From Serratia nematodiphila DZ0503SBS1 (GTDB lineage: Bacteria > Pseudomonadota > Gammaproteobacteria > Enterobacterales > Enterobacteriaceae): a stretch of 64,000 nt of DNA. Of the stretch, positions 25,657-34,958 are shown one piece after another. The translations under genes and the position numbers were made by a program. Each line of letters starts with the position of its first letter. Position 1 is the first letter of the stretch. Location of the stretch: contig NZ_JPUX01000001.1 of the NCBI RefSeq assembly GCF_000738675.1, positions 1,860,001 through 1,924,000 of the forward strand, read 5' to 3'. The notes under the pieces are model-generated. The model did not search any database. It saw only the letters and a list, made by a program, of their open reading frames with translations, and was not told the origin of the DNA.

Positions 25657-27390
25657 GTGAGTATCAAAACGCAACTACGCCGCCGCCCGGCGGCGGACGA
25701 CACGCATCTGCCCGCCAGTTTGCCGCCGCTGCTGCGTCGGCTTTACGCCCTGCGCGGCGTGCAGGCTGAGCAAGAGCTGGAACGCAGCGTCAAGGGCATG
25801 CTGCCTTGGCAACAGCTGGACGGTATCGACGACGCCGTCAGCCTGCTGCAACAGGCGCTGGCCGACGGCCGCCGCATCATGGTGGTGGGCGATTTCGACG
25901 CCGATGGCGCCACCAGCACCGCGCTGACGGTGTTGGCGCTGCGCAGCATGGGCGGCGCAGCCGTCGATTATCTGGTGCCAAACCGCTTCGAAGACGGCTA
26001 CGGCCTGAGCCCCGAAGTGGTGGAGCAGGCGGCGGCGCGCGGCGCAGAACTCATTGTTACCGTCGATAACGGCATCTCCTCCCACGCCGGCGTCGATGTG
26101 GCGCACGCCAAGGGCATGCAGGTGCTGGTGACCGATCACCACCTGCCGGGTGAGACCCTGCCGGCGGCCGAAGCGATCGTCAATCCCAACCTGCGCGGCT
26201 GCGCCTTCCCGTCCAAATCGCTGGCGGGGGTAGGCGTGGCGTTCTACCTGATGCTGGCGCTGCGCGCCCGCCTGCGGGACAGTGGCTGGTTCGAGCAGCG
26301 CGCGCTGGCGATGCCGAATCTGGCGGAACTGCTGGATCTGGTGGCGCTCGGCACCGTGGCTGACGTGGTGCCGCTGGACGCCAACAACCGCATTCTGGTG
26401 TATCAGGGGTTAAACCGTATTCGCGCCGGCAAATGCCGCCCGGGCATCCGCGCGCTGCTTGAAGTGGCCAACCGCGATGCCCGCCAGCTGGCGGCCAACG
26501 ATCTCGGTTTCGCCCTCGGCCCGCGGCTCAACGCCGCCGGCCGGCTGGACGACATGTCGATTGGCGTGGCGCTGCTGCTGAGCGACGACATCGCGCAGGC
26601 GCGCATGCTGGCCAACGATCTCGATGCGCTGAACCAGACGCGACGCGAGATCGAGCAGGGCATGCAGGTTGAAGCCCTGCAGCTGTGCGATCAGCTGGAG
26701 CGCACCAGCACCGAGCTGCCTTACGGGTTGGCGATGTATCACCCGGAATGGCACCAGGGCGTGGTGGGCATCCTCGCTTCGCGCATCAAAGAGCGTTTCC
26801 ACCGCCCGGTGATCGCGTTCGCGCCGGCGGGCGAAGGCATTCTGAAGGGCTCCGGCCGTTCGGTGCCCGGCCTGCACATGCGCGACGCGCTGGAGCGGCT
26901 GGATATGCTGAACCCCGGGCTGATGATGAAGTTCGGCGGCCACGCGATGGCGGCCGGGCTGTCGCTGGAAGAGGCCAAATTCGACGAGTTCCGCCAGCGT
27001 TTCGGCGAGCTGGTGGGCGAATGGCTCGATCCGGCGATGTTGGAAGGGGTGATCTGGTCCGATGGCGAACTGGCGATGCAGGAGCTGTCGTTGACCACGG
27101 CGGAGCTGCTGCGCGAGGGCGGCCCGTGGGGCCAGGCGTTCCCGGAACCGACCTTCGACGGCAAGTTCCGCATCCTGCAGCAGCGGCTGGTGGGTGAGAA
27201 ACACCTGAAGCTGATGGTGGAACCGCTTGGCGGCGGCCCGTTGCTCGACGGCATCGCGTTCAACGTGGACACCACGCTGTGGCCGGACAGCAGCGTGCGT
27301 GAAGTGGAACTGGCCTACAAACTCGACGTCAACGAGTTTCGCGGCAACCGCAACGTGCAACTGCTGATCCAGCACCTTTGGCCGCGCTGA
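25657..27390 (+). CDS. recJ: Single-strand 5'-3' exonuclease RecJ
   Basis: A 577-residue DHH-family exonuclease. Motifs in order: VVGDFDADGATSTAL, VTVDNGISSH, VTDHHLPGE (DHH), LVALGTVADVVPL, and the DHHA1 motif FGGHAMAAGLSL. It acts in recombination and mismatch repair. The start is GTG, 6 nt after dsbC, as expected for a coupled gene, and gives a length equal to E. coli RecJ. Confidence 0.96.
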   Translation: MSIKTQLRRRPAADDTHLPASLPPLLRRLYALRGVQAEQELERSVKGMLPWQQLDGIDDAVSLLQQALADGRRIMVVGDFDADGATSTALTVLALRSMGGAAVDYLVPNRFEDGYGLSPEVVEQAAARGAELIVTVDNGISSHAGVDVAHAKGMQVLVTDHHLPGETLPAAEAIVNPNLRGCAFPSKSLAGVGVAFYLMLALRARLRDSGWFEQRALAMPNLAELLDLVALGTVADVVPLDANNRILVYQGLNRIRAGKCRPGIRALLEVANRDARQLAANDLGFALGPRLNAAGRLDDMSIGVALLLSDDIAQARMLANDLDALNQTRREIEQGMQVEALQLCDQLERTSTELPYGLAMYHPEWHQGVVGILASRIKERFHRPVIAFAPAGEGILKGSGRSVPGLHMRDALERLDMLNPGLMMKFGGHAMAAGLSLEEAKFDEFRQRFGELVGEWLDPAMLEGVIWSDGELAMQELSLTTAELLREGGPWGQAFPEPTFDGKFRILQQRLVGEKHLKLMVEPLGGGPLLDGIAFNVDTTLWPDSSVREVELAYKLDVNEFRGNRNVQLLIQHLWPR

Positions 27391-27410
27391 GGCGAAATTG
27401 AACACAACTC

Positions 27411-27433
27411 GGGGATTGGACTCTCCAATCCCC
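27411..27433 (+). terminator. Hairpin after recJ
   Basis: GGGGATTGGA, CTC, TCCAATCCCC form a perfect 10-bp stem 20 nt after recJ. No T run follows, so it may only partly separate recJ from prfB. Confidence 0.55.
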
Positions 27434-27556
27434 TGCATCCTTCCCGATCGCCACAAAAACTGACCAACTCGCTATAAACTGCCGCCCGGATCCGTTAGAA
27501 TTAGCGGTTCCAATGGCATTCCGCCATCGACGACATCAACGTAAAAGAACGAAACC

Positions 27557-28655
27557 ATGTTTGAAATTAACCCGGTAAAAAACCGAATTCAGGACCTGTC
27601 CGAGCGGACTGCGGTTCTTAGGGGGTATCTTTGACTATGATGCCAAGAAGGAACGCCTAGAAGAAGTCAACGCCGAGCTGGAACAGCCGGACGTCTGGAA
27701 CGAGCCGGAGCGCGCGCAGGCGCTCGGCAAAGAGCGCGCCGCGCTGGAAGCCATCGTTGAAACCATCGATCAGCTGGAGCAGGGCGGCGAAGACGTCGGC
27801 GGGCTGCTGGAACTGGCGGTGGAAGCCGACGATGAAGAGACCTTCAACGAAGCGGTCGCCGAGCTGGATCAACTGATGAGCAAGCTGGATCAGTTGGAAT
27901 TCCGCCGCATGTTCTCCGGCGAATACGACAGCGCCGACTGCTACCTGGATATCCAGGCAGGCTCCGGCGGCACCGAAGCGCAGGACTGGGCCAGCATGCT
28001 GCTGCGCATGTACCTGCGCTGGGCCGAAGCCAAGGGCTTCAAGACCGAAGTGATCGAAGAATCCGACGGCGACGTCGCGGGCCTGAAATCGGCCACCATC
28101 AAGATCATCGGCGACTACGCGTTCGGCTGGTTGCGCACTGAAACCGGCGTTCATCGCCTGGTGCGCAAGAGCCCGTTCGACTCCGGCGGCCGTCGCCACA
28201 CCTCGTTCAGCTCGGTGTTCATCTACCCGGAAGTCGACGACGATATCGATATCGAAATCAACCCGGCGGATCTGCGTATCGACGTGTACCGCGCCTCCGG
28301 TGCGGGCGGTCAGCACGTCAACAAAACCGAATCCGCCGTACGTATTACTCACCTGCCAACCAACATCGTGGTGCAGTGCCAGAACGATCGTTCTCAGCAT
28401 AAGAACAAGGATCAAGCGTTTAAACAGCTGCGAGCCAAGCTGTACGAGTTTGAGATGCAAAAGAAAAATGCTGATAAGCAGACGATGGAAGACAACAAGT
28501 CCGACATCGGCTGGGGCAGCCAAATCCGTTCTTACGTGCTGGATGACTCCCGCATCAAGGATTTGCGCACCAACGTCGAAACGCGTAACACGCAGGCCGT
28601 ACTGGATGGCGACCTGGATAAATTCATTGAGGCAAGTTTGAAAGCCGGGTTATGA
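27557..28655 (+). CDS. prfB: Peptide chain release factor RF2 (programmed +1 frameshift)
   Basis: RF2 recognises UGA and UAA stops. Reading starts at the ATG at 27557 for 25 codons, shifts +1 at CTT TGA, and continues from 27633 to 28655, giving 365 residues as in E. coli. The stop-codon tripeptide SPF is in [10 protein letters not shown], and the peptidyl-hydrolysis GGQ is in [12 protein letters not shown]. Low RF2 slows reading of the in-frame TGA and favours the shift, so the protein controls its own synthesis. lysS follows after 9 nt, as in E. coli. Confidence 0.97.
27620..27635 (+). promoter_or_regulatory. prfB programmed +1 frameshift signal
   Basis: AGGGGG (27620-27625) acts as an internal Shine-Dalgarno three bases before CTT (27629-27631), in-frame stop TGA (27632-27634) and C. 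The arrangement AGGGGGTATCTTTGAC is the classical RF2 site. Confidence 0.97.
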
Positions 28656-28664
28656 GGAATAGAA

Positions 28665-30182
28665 ATGTCTGAACAACAAGTACAGGGCGCCGATCAGGCG
28701 CTGGATCTCAATAACGAACTGCAGTCCCGCCGCGAGAAACTGGCCGGCCTGCGTGAGAACGGCATTGCGTTCCCGAACGACTTCCGTCGCGACTCCACCT
28801 CCGACAAACTGCACGCCGCGTACGGCGATAAAGACAACGAAGAGCTGGAAGCGCTGGGCGTAGAAGTGACCGTCGCCGGCCGCATGATGACCCGCCGCAT
28901 TATGGGCAAGGCATCCTTCGTTACGCTGCAGGACGTGGGCGGCCGCATTCAGCTGTACGTCGCGCGCGACGATCTGGCTGAAGGCGTGTACAACGAGCAG
29001 TTCAAGAAGTGGGACCTGGGCGATATCCTCGGCGCGCGCGGCAAGCTGTTCAAAACCAAGACCGGCGAACTGTCGATCCACTGCACCGAACTGCGTCTGC
29101 TGACCAAAGCGCTGCGTCCGCTGCCGGACAAATTCCACGGCCTGGCGGATCAGGAAACCCGTTACCGCCAGCGTTACCTGGATCTGATCGCCAACGAAGA
29201 ATCGCGCAACACCTTCAAGGTGCGTTCGCAGGTGATGTCCGCTATCCGTAACTTCATGGTGGAACGCGGCTTCATGGAAGTCGAAACCCCGATGATGCAG
29301 GTGATCCCGGGCGGCGCGTCCGCGCGTCCGTTCATCACGCACCACAATGCGCTGGATATCGACATGTACCTGCGCATCGCGCCGGAACTGTATCTGAAGC
29401 GTCTGGTGGTCGGCGGCTTCGAGCGCGTGTTCGAAATCAACCGCAACTTCCGCAACGAAGGCGTTTCTCCGCGTCATAACCCAGAGTTCACCATGATGGA
29501 ACTCTACATGGCTTACGCGGATTACAAAGACCTGATCGAGCTGACCGAGACCCTGTTCCGCACCCTGACCGAGAAAGTGCTGGGCACCTCTCAGGTGCAG
29601 TACGGCGACGAAGTGTTCGACTTCGGCAAGCCGTTCGAGAAGCTGACCATGACCGAGGCGATCAAGAAATACCGTCCGGAAACCGATCTGGCTGACCTGG
29701 CCGACATGGGCAAAGCGGTGGCCATCGCCGAATCCATCGGCATCAAGGTTGAGAAGAGCTGGGGCCTGGGCCGCGTCGTGACCGAGATCTTCGAAGAAGT
29801 GGCGGAAAGCCATCTTATTCAGCCGACCTTCATCACCGAGTACCCGGCTGAAGTGTCGCCGCTGGCGCGCCGCAACGACGTGAACCCGGAAATCACCGAC
29901 CGCTTTGAGTTCTTCATCGGCGGCCGTGAAATCGGCAACGGTTTCTCCGAGCTGAACGACGCCGAAGACCAGGCGCAACGCTTCGCCGATCAGGTGAATG
30001 CTAAAGACGCCGGCGACGACGAAGCGATGTTCTACGACGAAGACTACGTCACCGCACTGGAGCACGGCCTGCCGCCGACTGCCGGTCTGGGCATCGGTAT
30101 CGACCGCATGGTGATGCTGTTCACCAACAGCCACACCATCCGCGACGTGATTCTGTTCCCGGCGATGCGCCCACAGAAATAA
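28665..30182 (+). CDS. lysS: Lysyl-tRNA synthetase, class II
   Basis: A 505-residue class II synthetase. The N-terminal OB-fold binds the anticodon ([25 protein letters not shown]). Catalytic motif 1 is [13 protein letters not shown], motif 2 is [21 protein letters not shown] and motif 3 is [13 protein letters not shown] near the end. It is cotranscribed with prfB. GAGG precedes the ATG. Confidence 0.97.
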   Translation: MSEQQVQGADQALDLNNELQSRREKLAGLRENGIAFPNDFRRDSTSDKLHAAYGDKDNEELEALGVEVTVAGRMMTRRIMGKASFVTLQDVGGRIQLYVARDDLAEGVYNEQFKKWDLGDILGARGKLFKTKTGELSIHCTELRLLTKALRPLPDKFHGLADQETRYRQRYLDLIANEESRNTFKVRSQVMSAIRNFMVERGFMEVETPMMQVIPGGASARPFITHHNALDIDMYLRIAPELYLKRLVVGGFERVFEINRNFRNEGVSPRHNPEFTMMELYMAYADYKDLIELTETLFRTLTEKVLGTSQVQYGDEVFDFGKPFEKLTMTEAIKKYRPETDLADLADMGKAVAIAESIGIKVEKSWGLGRVVTEIFEEVAESHLIQPTFITEYPAEVSPLARRNDVNPEITDRFEFFIGGREIGNGFSELNDAEDQAQRFADQVNAKDAGDDEAMFYDEDYVTALEHGLPPTAGLGIGIDRMVMLFTNSHTIRDVILFPAMRPQK

Positions 30183-30199
30183 TCCCGTTTAGCGTGCAA

Positions 30200-30233
30200 C
30201 AACCGGTGCAGGCGACTGCGCCGGTTTTTTTTC
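30200..30233 (+). terminator. Terminator of prfB-lysS
   Basis: AACCGG and CCGGTT, with an inner GCA/TGC, flank a short loop and run into eight T. It ends about 50 nt after lysS. Confidence 0.85.
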
Positions 30234-30284
30234 GTCTACGGGACTTAACCGCTTAAAACATCGACAGTTACGCGCCATCTCCGC

Positions 30285-30312
30285 TTGCCCGCCGCCGATA
30301 ACCGGTTATAAT
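30285..30312 (+). promoter_or_regulatory. Promoter of tRNA-Gly
   Basis: TTGCCC at 30285-30290 and a perfect TATAAT at 30307-30312, 16 bp apart, followed by a G/C-rich discriminator (GCCTGTCGC). This is the layout of stringently controlled stable-RNA promoters. Confidence 0.75.
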
Positions 30313-30329
30313 GCCTGTCGCACACCGAT

Positions 30330-30403
30330 GCGGGTGTAGTTCAATGGTAGAACGGCAGCTTCCCAAGCTGCATACGAGGGTTCGATTCCCTTCACCCGCT
30401 CCA
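30330..30403 (+). tRNA. glyU: tRNA-Gly (anticodon CCC)
   Basis: A complete 74-nt cloverleaf with encoded CCA. The acceptor stem is GCGGGTG/CACCCGC, the D arm is GTTCAATGGTAGAAC, the anticodon stem-loop GCAGC TTCCCAA GCTGC gives CCC, and the T arm is GAGGG TTCGATT CCCTT. It reads GGG codons. It marks the left edge of the variable gluconate region. Confidence 0.97.
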
Positions 30404-30556
30404 ATCTCCCTATGCATCACCCCATTGAGTTATAACCGTTTTTAGAAAAGCTGATTCTCAACGATCGCATCACCGTTTGGTGCGGGTTGGCGTGTGAGTC
30501 GCTCAAGCCATTGGCCTGGCATTTAACCGCGATAATACAACGCGCCGCCCAATCCT

Positions 30557-30567
30557 GATGCGGGTGT
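30557..30567 (+). repeat. Repeat of the tRNA-Gly 5' end
   Basis: GATGCGGGTGT repeats exactly the bases 30327-30337 that span the start of tRNA-Gly. It is preceded by GATAAT at about 30531. The tRNA body does not follow. It may be the remnant of a second tRNA-Gly copy, or chance. Confidence 0.3.
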
Positions 30568-30603
30568 GAGCCGCCGTTGCTGCCCACAGCGCGCCATTAC
30601 CGT

Positions 30604-31914
30604 TTAACTCCACTTCTGTTTAGCCCCGGATGGCAGGCGGTTGTCCGTTTCTTCGTAGGAGCGGTCGCATTCTTTCGGCAGCAGGAAGGTGATACTTCCT
30701 GCCAGCAACAGCGATGCCGCCAGCGCGCAAACCGCGACGTTCTGTCCGTACAGATAAATCATGACGCCTACCAGATAGGGGCCGCAAAACCCACCGAGGT
30801 TGCCCAGCCCGTTGATCACCCCGCGTGCGCTGCCCGCCACTTCCGCCGCCGCAATGCGTCCGGGAATTGACCAGAAGGGGCTGGTCGCCGCTTTAAGGAA
30901 GAAGCCGCACACCACCAACGCGATATAGGCGGCCACCACGTGCTCATGCAGGATCACCGAGGCTATCAGCGCCGCCGCAAAACAGTACAGGGAGATCCTG
31001 ACCCACAAACGGCGTTTACCGCTGCGATCGCTGAACATCGAAATCACATAAATCCCCGCCAGAGTGGCAACAAACGGCAGGATCGCCAATATCCCAACAT
31101 TGGCCATGCTGCCACCGGTCAGGTTTTTCAAGATGGTGGGCAGCCACAACGTATACCCATAGTCTCCGGTCTGGTAAAAGAAATTCAGCACGACCAGGCG
31201 CATCAATCCCTTGTTGCGAAACACCGCTTTTAACGGCGCCTTCGCTGCCGGCACCCTCCCTTCCCGCGCTTTGCGCTCCCGGGCCAGTTCGGTCAATAAA
31301 TAGTCGCGTTCCTTCGCCGGTAGCCAACGCGCCTCTTCCGGACGGTCACTGATCACCAGCCACCAAATGGTCAACACCACGACCGACAACAAGCCTTCGA
31401 TAATGAACAGCCAGCGCCAGTCGAGAGTGGCAATAATTGCGCCGGAAACCGGGGCGGTCAGCATCCCTCCTAGTGGGGCAAACATCATGACAAAGGCATT
31501 GGCGCGCCCCAGTTCTTTTTCCGGGAACCAATTGCTTACCATGGTCAGCACGACGGGCAACATTCCCCCTTCGGAGATCCCGAGAATAAAACGCAGCACG
31601 AGCAGTTGATATTCATGGGTGACGAACCCGGTGGCGATAGAGACAACCGCCCAGGCCACGAGCGACCAGGCTATAAAACGTTTTCCGCTACCGTAAACCG
31701 CAAGTCGTCCGCCAGGGATTTGCAGAAATAAATAACCAATAAAAAAGATACCGCTGGCCACGCCAGCCATCTGGCTGGTAATGCCTAAATCCTGTTCCAT
31801 GCCACCCGGCAGAGCAAAGCTGATATTAACGCGATCCATAAATGAAATAATACAGGTGATAAGGATCGGCGCGATAACCCGCAGCCAGCGAGTTCCTGGT
31901 ATTTTATCGGTCAT
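30604..31914 (-). CDS. MFS transporter, ACS family (2-ketogluconate/gluconate-type)
   Basis: A 436-residue 12-helix transporter of the anion:cation symporter family, which carries sugar acids such as hexuronates, glucarate and 2-ketogluconate. Marks are SFMDRVNISFALPG in TM1, GIFFIGYLFLQIPGG, LRFILGISEGGMLPVVLTMVSNWFP (split by several residues) and DRSGKRR in the central loops. I use the ATG at 31914; a GTG 30 nt upstream is possible. It follows a 2-ketoacid reductase gene on the same strand, 85 nt apart, in a block that also encodes gluconate 2-dehydrogenase, so 2-ketogluconate import is the best guess. Confidence 0.82.
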   Translation of the reverse strand: MTDKIPGTRWLRVIAPILITCIISFMDRVNISFALPGGMEQDLGITSQMAGVASGIFFIGYLFLQIPGGRLAVYGSGKRFIAWSLVAWAVVSIATGFVTHEYQLLVLRFILGISEGGMLPVVLTMVSNWFPEKELGRANAFVMMFAPLGGMLTAPVSGAIIATLDWRWLFIIEGLLSVVVLTIWWLVISDRPEEARWLPAKERDYLLTELARERKAREGRVPAAKAPLKAVFRNKGLMRLVVLNFFYQTGDYGYTLWLPTILKNLTGGSMANVGILAILPFVATLAGIYVISMFSDRSGKRRLWVRISLYCFAAALIASVILHEHVVAAYIALVVCGFFLKAATSPFWSIPGRIAAAEVAGSARGVINGLGNLGGFCGPYLVGVMIYLYGQNVAVCALAASLLLAGSITFLLPKECDRSYEETDNRLPSGAKQKWS

Positions 31915-31966
31915 AATAGCGTCTCGATGATATCCGCCATTCACAGAGAATATTGTGTTGGCGGAT

Positions 31967-32001
31967 AAAAATGATTATTCGTAACTCAAACGATCATTTT
32001 T
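31967..32001 (-). terminator. AT-rich inverted repeat between reductase and transporter genes
   Basis: AAAAATGAT (31967-31975) pairs with ATCATTTTT (31993-32001), overlapping the reductase stop codon. It is GC-poor and may only weaken read-through into the transporter gene. Confidence 0.35.
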
Positions 32002-32950
32002 ATTGAATTAACCCAGGAATATCCTGATGTGAAAAATAACCTGCCAGATTATCCAAAACGGATTGGCTCATTCCCTGACGGGTTTCTACGGTAGCGCTGG
32101 CCACATGGGGTTGAAGCAGAACATTCTCGAGAGCAAAGAACGCTGTCGGGACATGGGGTTCGTTTTCAAAGACATCCAGAGCGGCCCCGGCGATAACATG
32201 ATTTTGTAACGCCTTTATCAGCGCCGCCTCATCGACCAGGCTGCCGCGGGCGATATTGATAAGCCAGGCGCGTTCGGGCATGGCGTTAAATACGCTGGCA
32301 TCAATAATCCCGCGGTTTTCCGCACTGCCGGATGCCGCGATCACCAGGAAATCACTCTGTGCTGCGAGCGTGTGCAGATCGGCGCACCACTGGTAATCCA
32401 GGCCGTCTTTGCGCTGGCGGTCAGTATACAGGATGGTCATATCGAAGCCTTTCGCCCGGCGGGCGATGGCTTGGCCGATATTCCCCATGCCGAAAATACC
32501 GATGCGTTTACCGCTCACTTTGGTCGCCAGCGGTGGCGGCGTCGTTTCCCAGCGGCCTTCGCGTACAAATCGGTCCCCTTGGCAGAGGCGGCGGCTGGCG
32601 GACAGCATTAGCCCCAGAGCCAGATCTGCCACATCATCGGTCAGCACGCCGGCGGTGATCCCGACGCTGATATGGCGTTCCCGGGTGTAGTTGAGATCGA
32701 TAGCGTCGGTTCCCACGCCAAAGACAGCAATCATGCCCACCTGCGGCAACTGCTCCAGCGTCTCTCGGGTTACCCCCACATCACCACGGGTGACCACCGC
32801 CTGAACGTCTGCGCCATGGCGAACCAGGAAGGCTGGAATATCTGATTGTTCATAGAGACGGAATACCCGGTAGCGGGCGTCCAACGCGGCTTGCAAAGCA
32901 TCCATCACCGGCGCGATAAGTAAAATGGTAGGTTGAGTGTCAGTGTGCAT
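32000..32950 (-). CDS. D-2-hydroxyacid dehydrogenase (2-ketogluconate/glyoxylate reductase-like)
   Basis: A 316-residue NAD(P)-dependent reductase. The cofactor loop is GKRIGIFGMGNIGQAIARRA near residue 146 followed by a basic residue in YTDR, which suggests NADPH. Catalytic Arg lies in INIARGSLVDE, Glu and His follow in the C-terminal part (ENVLLQPHVAS). With the transporter and the periplasmic gluconate oxidase in the same block, reduction of imported 2-ketogluconate to gluconate is the likely role; glyoxylate/hydroxypyruvate reduction is the alternative. AGGA lies 8 nt before the ATG. Confidence 0.8.
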   Translation of the reverse strand: MHTDTQPTILLIAPVMDALQAALDARYRVFRLYEQSDIPAFLVRHGADVQAVVTRGDVGVTRETLEQLPQVGMIAVFGVGTDAIDLNYTRERHISVGITAGVLTDDVADLALGLMLSASRRLCQGDRFVREGRWETTPPPLATKVSGKRIGIFGMGNIGQAIARRAKGFDMTILYTDRQRKDGLDYQWCADLHTLAAQSDFLVIAASGSAENRGIIDASVFNAMPERAWLINIARGSLVDEAALIKALQNHVIAGAALDVFENEPHVPTAFFALENVLLQPHVASATVETRQGMSQSVLDNLAGYFSHQDIPGLIQ

Positions 32951-33521
32951 CGTTGCGATCCTGTCTGAAAAATAGGGGATACCCTGTATCAGACGTTTTT
33001 TTACCGCTTATTTTTGCGATCTGCATCACGCCAAAGAGTGTTAAAAAAGCATGTTACTGCTGGCGTGATCTCGTGTGCAATTTCGTGGTTTCTGCCAGTG
33101 ACTATCAGGGAGAATAACCCATTATGCCCGTAGGGGGAGAAGGCGGAATCGCTCGATTTTGGTGAGGGCGGTGAATATCCAGTGATTTTCTGCCGTGGAT
33201 CACAGGATAAGTAACGTCGTTTCGTAACACTTAATTAAGTGACTTTTGTCACAGTTTTAAGCGGCTAAAAACCGTGAGATAGGTCATGACTTATTTCACC
33301 ATGCCGAATAGCCTTTCAGGTGGAGTTTACTCACAGTGGTGATAGGTTGTAAATATTAGCAACAAAGCGGTTTGCTTTGTTGCTTATTCATAGTGGCGCC
33401 CGTAGAACGATCTAATAGCGATTCTACCGTAATTACACCGAGATTGCCTGTTGCCATAAAACTACCCAGCCATTGTTCTTGTCGGTGAAATACCGAGCCG
33501 ATATTGACCAGAGAAAACATT
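32951..33521. promoter_or_regulatory. Divergent control region of the ketogluconate genes
   Basis: No gene is seen in 571 bp. It holds a GntR-type inverted repeat GATACCCTGTATC at 32978-32990, a perfect 14-bp palindrome CACTTAATTAAGTG at 33228-33241, and an overlapping CRP-like site (AGTGA, six bases, TCACA) at 33238-33253. It should drive the reductase-transporter genes leftward and the YhcH-type gene rightward. Confidence 0.5.
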
Positions 33522-33992
33522 ATGATTATTGATGCTTTAACCACTGCCGTAAATAATAAATTCTATCCGGCAGCCATTCGAAAAATGCTGGCCAACATTA
33601 TTGACAGTGAGCCGTACAATTTACCTGTCGGCCACTATCAGGTGCAGGGTAAACAGATGTTCTTTAACGTCGTTGAAGGGGAAACCAAACTATTGGCCGA
33701 CCAGAAGCCGGAGTTTCATCGCCAGTATCTGGATATCCATCTTGTCCTGGAAGGGAGAGAAGTGATTGGCGCCGGAGTTCTGGGGCTGCCTTTGCCCCTG
33801 AGTGAGCCATTTAACGAGGCGCACGACCTTGGGTTTAGCCCGGCGATCCCCGGTGAGACTCTCATCCACCTGCAACCCGGTGAACTGACCGTTATCTTTC
33901 CGGGGGAGCTGCATCGCCCGATGAGTACCTGCACAACGCCGGCAGTTCTGCGTAAAATTGTGGCGAAAATCGACGGCACCCTGCTGACGTAG
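33522..33992 (+). CDS. YhcH/YjgK/YiaL family protein (DUF386)
   Basis: A 156-residue beta-barrel (cupin-like) protein. Family marks are MFFNVVEGETK near residue 46, AEYHRQYLDIHLVLEG-like FHRQYLDIHLVLEGRE near 65 and FPGELHRPMS near 125, with the His residues expected to bind metal. Members occur in operons for sialic acid, L-lyxose/ketogulonate and other sugar acids and are thought to act on anomers or epimers. The ATG at 33522 is preferred to a TTG at 33504. Position supports a sugar-acid role here. Confidence 0.8.
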   Translation: MIIDALTTAVNNKFYPAAIRKMLANIIDSEPYNLPVGHYQVQGKQMFFNVVEGETKLLADQKPEFHRQYLDIHLVLEGREVIGAGVLGLPLPLSEPFNEAHDLGFSPAIPGETLIHLQPGELTVIFPGELHRPMSTCTTPAVLRKIVAKIDGTLLT

Positions 33993-34367
33993 CAAGACGT
34001 TCAACGGCGGCTGGTATCGCTACTTCAGGCTGCCCGGCGGAAAGCCTCGTTCATCCGCCGTCTGCAGCGATTCCGAAGAATACGCCTTTCCCGTCAAAGC
34101 CATAACCCCTAACTTTTAAAGATTGAGTTGGGTTGAATAAATTTACGGCAGAGATTACGCCGTATTATTTACAGGGATATTTGCTTCAGGTTCACATCAC
34201 ATCATTAAGGCCGTGAGTTTACCTCTGTAGGCGATGTAGCCAATCCCATAACGCCTTGATCTTTTAATGCGGTTCCTCCCCATCAGCACAATTTTTTATT
34301 TTGGTTTGCCTGCGTTCTGATAGATATTAAAAAAACTATATAAAAATAAATTATTTCGGAGCTAATA
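33993..34367 (+). promoter_or_regulatory. Spacer before the gluconate dehydrogenase operon
   Basis: No gene is seen in 375 bp. It is AT-rich toward its right end and must contain the operon promoter. TACGGC (34144-34149) and GCCGTA (34159-34164) form an inverted repeat with a 9-nt spacer. GGAG lies before the next ATG. Confidence 0.35.
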
Positions 34368-34958
34368 ATGTCGTTGAAAATCGTGCTTACCCGCAGGGAG
34401 GCGCTGGGGAAAATGGTGGGCGTCATCGTCGCCGCCAGCCTGTTGCCTTATTCAAATATAACCTATGCCGAACGGACGCAAATTGCCGCCTCGCCCGTTG
34501 AATACGCGCAATTTTTGCAAATTTCGAGAAAAATTACCGAGTTTGACGATTTGGACGTCACACTCTCCGCCCGCTATTTTTCCGCACTGCGCGAACATTT
34601 TCCGCAGTTGAACTCGCAACTCAACGCCCTGTTCATCCTGAGCCAGCAAGCCACCGATGCGGAAACCTTGAACCGACATGCGATTGAACAGGGGCAGAGG
34701 GAGCTTATCCAGGCAATTGTGACCGCGTGGTATACCGGAACCGTAGATCCTTCAAACGCTGAGCAGGGTCAGCTGATTAGTTATAAAGAGGCGCTGATGT
34801 ATCGCACGGTTCAGGATGCCCTGATTGTGCCGACCTGGTGCAATTTTGGCCCGCTGTGGTGGACCGGCTTGCCGCCGGGCGTTACCCGCCAACCTTCCAT
34901 TCCCGCAACAGATTTGCCTGCCGTAGCCGATAAAAAAAAATATGAGGACCGCGTGTGA
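34368..34958 (+). CDS. Gluconate 2-dehydrogenase, small (gamma) subunit
   Basis: A 196-residue subunit-3 family protein. It has a twin-arginine type signal (TRREALGKMVGV, then a hydrophobic stretch ending near SNITYA), so it probably carries the folded flavoprotein subunit across the membrane by the Tat route. C-terminal marks are YKEALMYRTV and NFGPLWWTGLPPG. A run of nine A lies near its 3' end (34932-34940). The stop overlaps the next start by 4 nt. The partner subunits follow. Confidence 0.88.
   Translation: MSLKIVLTRREALGKMVGVIVAASLLPYSNITYAERTQIAASPVEYAQFLQISRKITEFDDLDVTLSARYFSALREHFPQLNSQLNALFILSQQATDAETLNRHAIEQGQRELIQAIVTAWYTGTVDPSNAEQGQLISYKEALMYRTVQDALIVPTWCNFGPLWWTGLPPGVTRQPSIPATDLPAVADKKKYEDRV

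Noticed and set aside
27557..27634. Apparent truncation of prfB by an in-frame TGA
   Set aside because: The stop sits in the classical programmed +1 frameshift context with an internal Shine-Dalgarno; the gene is intact.
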